A stretch of 64,000 nt of DNA from Globodera rostochiensis. Lineage: Eukaryota; Nematoda; Chromadorea; Rhabditida; Heteroderidae. The DNA is taken from NCBI GenBank assembly GCA_018350325.1, contig JAEVLN010000008.1:1674001-1738000 (forward strand), given 5' to 3'. The position numbers were made by a program, and so were the translations under genes. The notes under the pieces were generated by a model. The model saw nothing but the letters and a program-made list of their open reading frames with translations. It was not told where the DNA came from and made no database searches. Below are positions 1 through 11,493 of the stretch, piece by piece; the stretch's first letter is position 1; each line of letters opens with the position of its first letter.

Positions 1-825
1 GTGTTATAAATAATATCCATTAAGCAAACCAACCGAACTTCAGCCGCCCGTTGGCGGAACAATTTAAGCAAAGATTCTTCGCATGGACTCGCCACAATGA
101 ATTCATTAGCGGAATGCTTTAATTGTAGATCATTCACTATCAGTAAAAAATTCGTTTATGAGAAACAAAATATTCAAATTTGTGACTATTAAACCCAACG
201 GAAATGGTGTTGGTGACAAACAAACTTTCTTTTATTTTCACTATAAAACTTCTGTTAACGACCATTCAAAGCCTATTAGGAGGAGATTTCAGAAGCAATG
301 GAGCGCTGCAGGGGGTAATTCATATAAACGAAATGATTGACCAAACTGTTGGCTAATGACACTTCAGTTTGGCCCGTCGGCCAAATTCAGCGCCATTCCC
401 AGTGGACTTCCACTGAAACGTGTCAATTTGTTCGGCAATCGGTTGCTAATGCGCCAAATGTTCGTAGAACTCTTGAGACCATCGACCAACGATTCGAAGC
501 CGTTAACGTCGGCTGGAGATGAAAAGGGCCGCACAGAACAAAAGTGGCAGCGGAAAAGAGAAGCGAACGGCGAAGTCGGAGGCTGTTTCCGGGAGAAGAA
601 GCGGAGAAGACGCAAAAGACAGAGTAAATGGCCACGAGAATTTTTAATTTCATAAAATTAAAAAACTTGAAGATAAATGTTGGTTTCTGACAAATATGAA
701 GAGTTTTAGGCTGTCCATGTGCTGACTGTAATGGCTGTGGAAACGAGGGATGCATTCAACAGAGAGGGGGAGGTGAAAATGTAAGCAATTTAATTCGATT
801 AGTAATCCCGGATTCATTCTTAACA
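1..825. other. left edge, no resolved gene
   Basis: I see no gene I can name here. On the minus strand about 1-125 stays open and reads like an internal exon (residues such as IVASPCEESLLKLF) that would continue off the left edge. A further minus-strand open stretch at 364-615 contains leucine-rich phrases (LPNKLTRFSGSPLG). The plus strand of the same stretch also reads plausibly (AKFSAIPSGLPLKRVNLFGN), so the strand cannot be decided. The first exon of the Ground-like gene, which should carry a signal peptide, probably lies here but was not identified. Confidence 0.25.
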
Positions 826-1969
826 GCTGCCATTAGCCCAAGCTCAGCAACATAATGCCGTTCTCCCCGTGCCATTGCCAATTTTGCCCCAAACTTCATA
901 CCAAATGCTGTTTCAGCCCAACTTTTTCCAAGCCCGGCTTCCAATAGAAGCCAACCAATATTTGAAACAGTCATCAGCAGCCGAGCGATCAGAGCAACTG
1001 CCCTCCCAGCAAAAGAACCCCTCAGGGTATGTTGGAAGAATTTTGAAAATTCCCCAATAAAATACCCAAATTAAGCCTTGACTTCGCGAGCTCAAACTCG
1101 GAGCATTTCCCACTTGAGCCCCAAGCTCCACTTTCTCTTCCATCGATTCCTACACACCCAAAAGCCAATCGGCAACGTGAAGCGGCGGTCCACCGACCCC
1201 ACAGCAATACCGGCTATGCGAGAATACCGCAGATTACTCGGAAATACCCACTGCCAGAATGTTACACCGATGACAGCAGTCAGTCAATTAATTACACGGG
1301 GCAATTAACCAGAAAATACCAAATTAGGATATAAAGAAAAAGCAAAGCGATTAGAGAGAGATTCACTCATTGAGATTGGCAACCTTGTGTTTGCGAATCA
1401 TAAGATCACATTTATGTTTTCGACGATGATTCTATTCTTTAATTCATTAATTGTTTATGTACAGATTTCATGTGCTGTAATGCTCAGCTGGAAGAGACCA
1501 TCTACCAAGCCTTTCAGCACCTCATCGACACCATTCCGAACTTTCACAAATGCAATATTCAGAAAATTTCAAACACCGTTCAAGTATTGTTGAACAGAAT
1601 TAATTTACATTTCACGTCGTTTTCAGTCTTTTGCTGAGAAACGATTCAACACTTCGTTTGAGGTGGTCACAGGATTAACCGATTATGCGTCGAAAAGCCA
1701 CTTCTACAGCAACTACATTTGCAAAGTGCAAAGGGACAACCGGTAGAGTTTTGACTTTTTTGATTTTGAAACTTGCAACTAAAACCCGAATCCCCAAATT
1801 ATTACTCCGCTCAATTCGAAAATGTTACTTTTTAAGGTATATTTTGACTTATGCAACGCCTCGCTGGGAATTAGAAGAGCAAATTGAAGAAACGAATCCA
1901 TCACAAAAGACCGAGTATCCAGTCAGACCACAGAACAGAAGGAACAAGAATCACTTAATTGTGATGTAA
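826..1969 (+). CDS. Ground-like domain protein (nematode hedgehog-related family), 5' exon missing
   Basis: Members of this family are secreted nematode-specific proteins linked to cuticle and moulting; the molecular function of most is unknown. Visible exons are about 826-1022 (proline/glutamine-rich), then an exon rich in PLEPQAPLSLPSIP that ends in PECYTDDS, then 1466 onward beginning NFMCCN, then an exon starting SFAEKRFNTSFEVV and ending ICKVQRDNR, and a last exon starting with YILTYATPRW. The CC pair, the FEVV core, the ICK cysteine and the AYATP-like tail are the hallmarks of the Ground-like domain. Splice phases agree at every junction used, and the stop is at 1967-1969. The start codon and signal peptide were not found, so the 5' end is open. 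The domain call is firm; the N-terminal low-complexity part is typical of the family. Confidence 0.8.
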
Positions 1970-3303
1970 TATCAAAGACTGTTTGGGTAGGGCCGGATTT
2001 ATGTTTTTAATAGTCTTAGTTGAGAAAAATTGGCAATCCTTCGGAATTGCGGTCCCGACGGAAAAAAATTTTAAAAGTTCAGAATGCGTTTTTTAGGGTA
2101 AAAATAAGCGTAGAAACGAATCCGACTACGAATTCCGAACCCCCGAATTCGAAAATCTTTAAAAAATGCTGATAATGTTTGGAAATCGATTATTCTTTTG
2201 GGGTTTTATAAATTAAAAGACCATGGAACTTCAAAACATTACCTTTACACTTCACTCTAACCGTGTTGAAAATTTACATCGCCAATATTTCACGGTGGGG
2301 GTCAGCCGCGTTTGAACCACCGTTTAAAAATTGCCAAAAATGGATATTTTACCTAAATTTGGTCTTCCTGCGCACCAATCTCCAGAAATTTGGAATCAAT
2401 CAACAGCTTTATGATGTGACAAATCGATGTAGGGGTGGAGGCAAGTCGATCAGAGGCCATTTGGATACCGGCCGTGGCCGACAATAATTAAAAAATATAT
2501 TATTTAAAAACAGATGTTAAAATTATATTTTCTCATTTATTTTAAAACTGATGTTAAAATTAATTTGACAAATAATTGCAAATCTCTCAACATTCTCAAA
2601 AAAACCCTTGTTACTGAAACCCGGGATTCCTGTCCCGTTCAATTTGAAATTCCCGTTCCCGGAAATTTTGACCGGTCGCTAGTGTGGAGAGTGAAAGTCA
2701 TGAAGATTGAAACATTATTTTATGAATTTGAATAAATTTGAAAATTTAAACTCCGAAACCCGACCGATTTGGGTAACCCCGACCTACCGACAGTCCCACC
2801 CCGATAACCCCGACCCCGCAATTCTCAACCCCAACGTCGGCGTTTCAACCCTACTTTTACCAATCAATTTAAAATGTAATTTTAGCTTTTGTTTTTAAAA
2901 CATTTTTAATTTGTATTGTGGTGGTGCCCAAGCTTCCGCCGCCGCTTCAGTGGTTTCCGCGTAAATTTGTCAGATTCTTGCGTTAGCTTATCGAATGATT
3001 GGCCAGTTTTGTGAGGTACATTCACTATACTATAATTTACCAAAAGTTTAAAAAAGGCACTAACAAATAAAGTGCCAATAGGCAATAGGTCCCAAAAAAG
3101 TACTCCAATTCCGAAATTTTTAAGATCGTCGGCGCCCATCCCTGCTCTGTACCTCGGAATGACGTGGCGGTCTGTACCCATACCAATAGAAAAGTACAGG
3201 AAAATTAATGACTTCCGCGGCTTCCCCTGTACTATACAAAAAGTACAGGCTGTATACCGGTACAGGTCCGAATTCTATTTCCTTTTTATTTTATTCTTAA
3301 GAT
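1970..3303. other. intergenic, no gene seen
   Basis: This AT-rich spacer separates the Ground-like gene from the ABCA gene. It holds short degenerate repeats, for example a C-rich patch with repeated CCCCGACC-like words near 2755-2845 and an imperfectly palindromic GTAC/TACAGG-rich patch near 3170-3265. No open frame here resembles a protein family that I know. Confidence 0.5.
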
Positions 3304-6300
3304 ATGGTGAGATTTTGGTCACAAATTGTTCTGCTTTGTTGGAAGCAGCAGATACTGATGCGTCGAAGGATACGGTCAACTTTTTGCGAATTTCTTGCTC
3401 TTGCAATTTTGTCGGGTATCATAGCGCTCGTAATCTACAAGGTTCCGAAGGAGGTATTTATTTTGTTTTTCTTTTTTTAGTCGGTTTTTTAATTAATTCC
3501 ATTGTTTAGAAAAATAAAGGGAATGAAACGCGTGAGTTCAATTCGGTGCCAATAACGGGCGGTCGTGAGGATCTTATTTATATGGTCGGTCATTTACCTT
3601 CTATTAACAAAACTTGGGATTGCAACGACAGTCAGAAGAGCATAACATTGGCATACAGGTTTTCCTTCCGCGTGTATTAATACACATTTAAGAAACCATA
3701 ATTAAGTAGAATTTCTTGAATGTCGGGACACGGACAGCTCTCGATCAGACAAATCTAAAATTTCCCCAATCCATCCACAAGGAAAAACCCCCTAAGTTGG
3801 GTGTTTGTTTGAAAGGTATTCGTTTTTCAGTTTTTCCATGTTTTCATTTTTAGTTGCGAATGCTCGTCATGTGACAAAAAAGGTGTGGAAATCATTATGA
3901 AGAAGCTTTTGCAATGGTACAACAATAGTAGCCTGGACTTTGTGACACATCCTTTTGTTCATCTTGATACGATGAAAGAGACGTTGTTTAGTGATTTGGA
4001 TTCGAATTATGACGGGTGCCCGAAATTCATCGGTATTTCGTTTCTGAGCTATATTAATTTCAAAATGTTTAGGAGGTATTTACTTCTCCAAAATTCACAA
4101 GGAAGTGCCTGAGTTGGATTACGTCATTCTGTTGCCAAGAAGCGTCAAATTGTTAAGGTGGAACAAGGAGGGAATTAGTGAATTTTGGCAGGACGGCGGA
4201 CCCGATGCGTCTCAAAAAGACATTGACGATATCCCGAGCGAACCTAATTATTGGAAAAGCGGCTTTTTATCTCTCCAATACGCAATTGAGAAGGCATTTA
4301 TTGAATTGGTTGGCATTTCAACATTTTGTATGTGTACGTTTTGTATTGTTTAGGTTAGGGGAAACGTCAGTCTTTCGAATGTCGAAGTTCATCTTCTTCG
4401 CATGCCGATTCTGCCCACAGACTCGACATTGAACATAATCTTATTGCTTTCCGTTCTTCTGTTTCTGATCGTACTTATATCTGCACTTTCTATGCTAAAG
4501 GACATCGCATTGGAAAGGGACTCGTGGATTATGGTACGGTCGTTTGTTGTTTTACCACCGATTTTTCCCCTCTTTTTCAACTCCCGTCAAGGGCGTAGCC
4601 AAGAATTTTTTTCGGGGGGGGGGCCGATCCAAAAAGTCGATTCTTAGGGGTGTATTTTTGAAAATCAAAAAAGTCGATTCTTAGGGGTGTATTTTTGGTC
4701 CAAAAATTACAAAATTTTGAAAAACAAAAGGGTTCCCCCTGGTTTTTTTCTCTCTAAAAAATTTTCGAGGGGGGGGGGGGCTACGCCCTTGACTTCCGTA
4801 CAGAATCCGACTTTATTTTTGGAACAAAAAAGGGGCCGAAACCTGTTTGGTTGATGTGCATCAATGCAAAAGGCTGTGCCTGGATTCGTCACCTCTTTGT
4901 TTTTTACGAATTTTAATTACGATAAAATTCTAATTTTGAAAACACGATGCACAATCAGCAGGCTTTGAAACATTGCTGTGATCGCACAGATCCCAACAGC
5001 TTTTTATAGAATGCTATGTCGTCCAAGTTTTATATCTATATCTATTAAGAAATATATGTCGGTTATGGGCTTGAATCAATTGAGCTTTTATATATCGCAT
5101 TTTTTGATTGCTGCGTTGAAAATGTTGCCATTTGCTGTAACATTCAGTGCGATTTGTGCAAATAAGTACCTCGAGGTTTTTCTTCGTTTTTCAAATTAAT
5201 GAATGATTAAAAGTTGTTGCTACAGAAGATTATTTTAATTCTTTTTTACAACAGTACACTTCTTCGTCTCTGTACATTTGTGTGGTCATCCTTTTTTGCA
5301 TAACGACGCTGGTATTGGCCTTGTTTCTGGGGATTTTATTCAAGAAGTTTACTCAAATTGGACCGTTTGTTGTTTTGGTAATTCTTGCTGTACTTCCATG
5401 GAAATACCCGCCGGATATCAATGACGTCCCGTTATGTGTCCTCGAATCGTTCAATCCGCTTTACGCCATCAATATCGCCGTTAAATTCTTTCTGCGTTCT
5501 GAATACAGATGTTATTTTTATGAAAATTACATACTAATTTTATATCGAGCCAGGGCCATAGCCAGTTAAAAATTTTCGAAGGGTGGGGGAACGAAAAAAA
5601 AAAAGGTCGATTTTAATGGTTTTTTCCTCAAGAATTTTGTAACAAAAGGATCCTCCCAAAGGTTTTTTATTCACATATCATTTCGGGACGGGGTTCTGGC
5701 CCCACACCCCTGGCCACGGCCCTGATTCGAAACAATAATCAAAGGATATTTTGTATTTGATTTAGTGCAAAAAACTGGGTGGCTATCGATATTCAAAAAA
5801 GATCAATTTCTGCTCGGAATTGTCTTTTTGATGCTTCTGTTTGACGCTTTTGTCTTTTCCTTACTTGCCTTTTATATTGCAATGGTTATGCCGACAAAAG
5901 GGGCCTCAAAACATCATCCGCTCTTCTTTCTTTGGGTTTGTAACAGAAAATGCGTTTGCTGCTGAGAATGTTTATTTAGTTTTTTGGCTTCAAGACATTT
6001 TCGATGAGAAAATCAGCATTGGAAGATGAGATTGACCAGAGGGATTCGGAAGACCCAGACAATGGCAATGTTGAGCCGCTGAGCGCAACAGACGAATCGG
6101 ACATTGTTGTGAACAAAATGTGCAAGAAATGGCCCTCAGTTTCTCAATTTGTCGTCGATAACCTCAGCTTTAAAGCATTGAGAGGACAAATTACTGTTCT
6201 TTTGGGCCGTAATGGTGCCGGGAAGTCTACGACATTTTCTGTATTGACCGGTATGATCAATTACGACTCCGGTCAGGTGCTTATTTGTGGAGATGATTTG

Positions 6301-9300
6301 AGGAAGGGACTGCGCAAATGTCAGGATAACTTGGGTGAGAGGCAATTTGTCCGGAAAATTCTTATTGCAATTATTCAAAATGTTTTTTAGGCTTCTGTCC
6401 ACAATACAATCCATTGTTCGATCATCTCACTATCAACGAGCATTTGCAGTTTTATGCTGGCATGAAAAGTGGCAGGCTGAATGGACCTCATGGAAAGAAT
6501 GCGCTTGGCCAAGAAATTCAGAGAGTAGCAGGGGAATTGGGCATCGAAACTTTGTTGAACATGGTCAACTTTCTTTGAATATAATTACAAAAAATATTGT
6601 ATGATAAAAAAAACATTCACATCCATTTCTTTCGGCAGCGCGAATCGAAATTCGTCCCAACCACATTTTTATTAAAAAATTAATCCAATTCGATTCGTTT
6701 TAATTATACAAACATGAAAAAAAGATAACTAAATTAATATTTCGCTGTGGCTTGAATTCACATTAAATGATTAACTCTTAAGCAAGCTCGCAAATTGAAT
6801 GGTGGTCAAAAACGAAAGCTTTGCGTTGCAATTGCATTGATTGCGAATAGTCGTGTTGTACTGCTAGACGAGCCGAGTGCCGGAATGGACCCGGAAGCTC
6901 GCCATGAGTTTGGTCAGATGTTGGAAAAGATTAAGCATGACAGGTTCTAAATTTTGGCGCCAGGAAAATGCGACTTCCACTTTCGAAAAGTCATTCAATT
7001 TCGACTTGGAGAATTTAAAGGCAGGAAATGAATTATAAGTCTGCCAATTGCACATTTATTTATTGAAAAAATAATATTGTAAAAAATTAATTAAACATTT
7101 TTTGGGTCGTATTTTTTGGTGTTGCATTTTCCGGCCACGAAATTTTTTGCCTTTTTCAAATTAAATACTTCAAAGGACAATTCTTTTGACGACGCATTAT
7201 ATGGAGGAGGCGAACACATTGGGCGATCGAATTATGATCATTGTGAACGGACGTTTGGTGTGCAACGGGTCGCCACAATTTCTCAAGAATCGATTTGGAA
7301 TTGGATATCTTCTGACCGTCGTATGTTATAATATTTATTGAACGTAGAATTTTCTTTTATAAGGTGCTTAATATTGGATCTATGAAGAGAATGAACGTCC
7401 AAAAATTCTTTGATGCTGCGATCGCCGCTATTTTTGCTGTAATTCTGAAGCATTTACCCAGCGCATACATTGGGAACGCACAAAACTTTCCCGAATTTTC
7501 TGTCATTTTACCAACGAAGTACCAAAAACAGTAATGAATTAATTGGGTTTTGTCGTTAGATTTTGATTTTCTTAGTTATGCAAATCTTTTCGAGGAGCTT
7601 GAACAGATGAAAGGCGACCAACAGCCGATAAAGTCATTCGATCTTTCTCTGAACACTCTTGAACAAGTGTTCCTCAGGTAAAAGCCTGCCATATTATTGC
7701 AATTGTATTGTGTTTAGGGTGAATGACCTTGCCGATACTGCTGTTTATGCTGATGGCACAGATTCAATGGATGGACCGATGGAACTTGCAGACGATTTGT
7801 TTGGGTTGCGTCAGCAACAGGTAAAAGTCGAATTTTGCTTGCCCGCGTTGATGATTCAAATAAGATTCGTATTTAACCTTACAGATCCTCAAGAGCTTTT
7901 TGGACTTAATTCGCCTTTGGATTAAACAAATCGCAGCAATTCTTTGTCGCCAGCTTCTTTGGGCTTTGCGAAATCCATTTGACTCCTTTGGGTCGTTTAT
8001 TCTTTTACTTTTGGCTTTTGCCATTCCGATTACGCAACTCGTTAATGTAAAACTAAGCAACTATGTTGAACGTTCGTTGTCGCCTTATGCAGCTAATCAG
8101 TACTTTTCTATTCAGTTAAAATTTGCAGGTAATTATGGGGGAGGAATTTTTATTAGGGATGGCTGAAGGGGAGGGGCGGACATCTGTCAGAGGATAATCC
8201 GTTTGTTGGAAATTATTTTAAAAAATGAATTCTATTTTTTATTGGAGGACTCCCACAGCAAAAACTGGGTAAATTTTGAATTCTCGTTCACGGTAAAAAA
8301 GTTTCCATGGCTAGATGTCTAACAAAATAAAATACATTTAAAAAAAATTCTGACGGATTGTCCGGTTTTCCTGAAAAGGCAGAAAATTTCTACGATTTGA
8401 ACGTTGTCTGAGAAAATTCCCATAGTTGACGCTTCTATAACAATAGAAACTAAAATTTGACCTTACAATAGCGACCTTTTTATTTAGTAGATAGTTTGTT
8501 TTGATTTGGAGGGTTATTTATTTTATTTTTTTTAGAAAGTTCGCAATATCAAAATAATTTCAACGAGCTTGCCACCAAAATTCCATATAGGACAACTTAT
8601 GAAAACTACCCTTTGGTTATTGGAGCTTCCGAGCACAAAAATCATTCAAAAATTCAACTCGTAGCTCACTTTAGCGGAGTTGCGCGTCATTCGGCGCCGA
8701 TGGCCTTATCTTTTGTGACCAATGCATTGCTGGGAAAAGACTGTGAGTGGGGGGGGGGGGGCTTGGGAGGAGGTTATTATTTTCTGAAAATAAATATCTT
8801 ATTTATTGAATTATATAAAATATTTCTAGTGGTTTTATTTTCATTTTCATATCTATAAGCCCAATTCGTTCATTCTTCAGTTGTCATCTACCCTAAGATT
8901 GCAATTTACGACATTGCAGACAAAAACCGTGAAGAAAATTTATTGCGAGTTTCAAACTTCATTGCTGTGATATCAATAGCCTGTATCTTTTCATGTATGC
9001 CTTGTTTCCTTTTAAAATCGCTGGTGGATGATCGTTCAACTTGTTTCAAGCATCAGGTGAGAGAGTCGCTTGGCATCTTTTACTGATAAGCTTTTACTTG
9101 GTGGTTGTACATGCTTACATTTTTAATTAGCACTGACTGGGCTAATGTTCCTTAATTACACATAAAATTGCTTTAAATATTACTGTGTATCCTTTCCATT
9201 TACGTAATTATCTTTTTACCAGCTGCTTCTGACCCGGTTGCATCCTTTCACTTACTGGACGTCAATTACCATTTGGCACTCAATCATCTACATTTTATTT

Positions 9301-11493
9301 TGTCTTGGCATTTCAATACCGATCTTTGTTTTTGGATTGTTGGATCAATTTAGACTTCAGTAAGGAAATAATTGGAATATTAAATTAATTATTTTATCGT
9401 TTTAGTTTTTTTCTGCTTTGTTTCCTCTTCTTTTGGAGCTACCATCCTTTGATCTGCTGCGCCTCATTTCTATTCGACGAATCAAAGTCCGTTACAACTA
9501 CACTTTTTTGGATTATTCTGCTGAATATTATTGTTGGTGTTATTTTCGTCTATTTAACTATCTGGAAGACATTGCCCGAGCTATTGTTCATTATTTATTA
9601 TCTTCTTCCAACCACTGGATTCAGTATAATTTTTACATTTTACGAAATTTGACTCTTCCTTACCAAACCAATCGCATAGACTTTTTGCGGCCAGAGCCAA
9701 GTTGAGCAATTGTGAATTAATAACAACAACATTTTAAAAATAAACCACCTCTAAAATTAGGAGTTTTGAATACATTGATCGTCCGCAAATGTTGTTCACC
9801 AGAATTGGAGAACAATTAAAAGTAATTGATCTAATCTGTTTAGTTGTTGGGTTGTTTAATTTGACCCATGCGTTAATCGGCCATAATGTTGAAGCTGACA
9901 TCACTTCCAAAGATATTCTTCTCTACAACCTCATTTACATGCCCATTTCTGGTGCTCTTTTTTGGCTCTTGCTTTTTTGTCTTCAGTCTCGTTGGATGGC
10001 CAGAAAATGGAAACAATTGACATTTCCGCTTTTCCATCGAACGCTTTACCAAAGGGTAATTTACAATTGTTTTCTTTTTTTTCTTCATTCTGAATGTTTT
10101 ATTTGATTTTCAGCTTCATTCGAGAGATTTAGTCGAGACAGATGACGATGAAGATATTCGCAAAGAGCGTGAGTTTGTGAAACAACACGGCATCGAGGAA
10201 TTTGCATTATTTGTGAATGGGTTGACCAAATATTATGGAAGTTATCCAGCAGTTGATGGCATCACATTTGGAGTGCCACGTAAACAATGCTTCGGGTTGT
10301 TGGGTGAGATTTTATTTGATGGTTTCTACCAATGTAAGCCAATTTTAGGTGTGAACGGCGCCGGAAAGACCACAACTTTTCAGATTTTATCTGGCACCAA
10401 ATTGGCCACTTCTGGACGTGCAACAATTTGTGATGGAAATGATGTCTCAAGGCGTCCACCGATTGGTTATTGTCCTCAGTTCGATGCTCTTCCCATGGAA
10501 CTAACTGGACGTGAAGTGTTGACTTTGGTGGCTCGTTTGAACGGGTTTTTCGACGTGTCAGCTAAAGTCCAGACCATTTTGCATTGTATACAAATGGATG
10601 ATCAGGCAGACAAATTGATCAGATATAACAGGCATAACACTGATAAATTCTTGAAAAGAATAGAACAACATTCAGTGGGGGACAGCGTCGTCGAATTTCT
10701 TTCGGACTCGCATTGCTCGCTCGTTCCAACTTCATAATGCTAGATGAACCAACCACAGGCATTGATCCCAGCACGCGCCGCTATGTTTGGCGACTTATTC
10801 ATGCAATTCGTCAACAAAGCATTGCCATTTTGCTCTCTTCCCATTCGGTGGACGAATGTGAGGCATTATGCAATCGAATAGCGTTTATGAACAAGGGCAA
10901 ACTGATTGGGATTGGCAGTAATCGGCATCTAAAAACTAGGTTGGAATTACTATATTAAAAGTGTCCGCGATCCATTATTGACTTTTCTGATTACAATTTA
11001 TTTTTAGATATGGACAAAGTTATAAACTGACAATTACGGTCTCAAATCCCAATGATCGAGTGTTTAAATTTTTGAAGAAATGTGTGTTTATGTTGTTCGA
11101 GGTTATGCTTTGCCGGCTTAATTATAAACAAAATTCATTTCAATCTTCAGGGTATTGCAACGGTGGATCTTCCATCTGGTAATGTATACGAATGGGAACT
11201 TCCCAAGCGGGACACTGTTTGTTGGACTAAGACATACCGAGGTGTTCAGGAATTGGCCGACAAATATCCGGTAGACCTCCTCATTTGTTCATAATTCATT
11301 GCTTTCCACCAATTCAAAGGAGAATGCCAATTTGCCGCCTGGTAGCGACCGACCAAAGATCATCGTTTTCTCGCTGACCCAAAATTCCCTTGAACAAGTG
11401 TTTCTGCATCTTTCTCGTCTTCATGAGGCAACTCCGAACGCGACGCCCGAAAAATTATTGAAGCGGAAAGAGTGGGGAGAGTCAAAGATGTAA
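3304..11493 (+). CDS. ABCA-subfamily ABC transporter (CED-7/ABT-like), full length
   Basis: A full ABC transporter of the lipid-moving A subfamily, laid out TMD1-NBD1-TMD2-NBD2. The start ATG opens a leader with positive residues followed by the first membrane helix ([16 protein letters not shown]). A glycosylatable outer loop follows. TMD1 helices lie in 4400-5900. NBD1 has Walker [10 protein letters not shown] near 6207, [13 protein letters not shown] as Q loop, signature LNGGQKRK near 6795 and Walker [17 protein letters not shown] near 6860. TMD2 spans about 7900-10100. NBD2 has Walker [10 protein letters not shown] near 10350, signature NSGGQRRR after an unusual GC-AG intron, and Walker [18 protein letters not shown] near 10735. 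The stop is at 11491-11493. There are roughly twenty short introns; two contain hAT-like elements. C. elegans relatives are CED-7 (corpse engulfment) and the ABT proteins; I cannot tell which is the ortholog. Confidence 0.9.
4588..4791. mobile_element. 204-bp hAT-like non-autonomous element in ABCA intron
   Basis: The ends are inverted repeats: CAAGGGCGTAGCC at the left and its complement GGCTACGCCCTTG at the right. Flanking 8-base sequences ACTCCCGT (4580-4587) and ACTTCCGT (4792-4799) differ at one base, as expected of an ageing target-site duplication. An 8-bp duplication with C/TARGG-type ends suggests the hAT superfamily. The interior is AT-rich with two copies of a GTCGATTCTTAGGGG word and G runs at each end. 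No coding capacity. Confidence 0.75.
5551..5724. mobile_element. 174-bp hAT-like non-autonomous element, related to the one at 4588
   Basis: The left end CAGGGCCATAGCCAG and right end CTGGCCACGGCCCTG form an imperfect terminal inverted repeat. The interior shares words with the element about 1 kb upstream (GTCGATT, then an ACAAAAGG and GGTTTTTT stretch), so they look like one family. Flanks match at only about half of 8 positions, so the target duplication is eroded or the ends are slightly misplaced. It lies in an intron of the ABCA gene. Confidence 0.55.
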
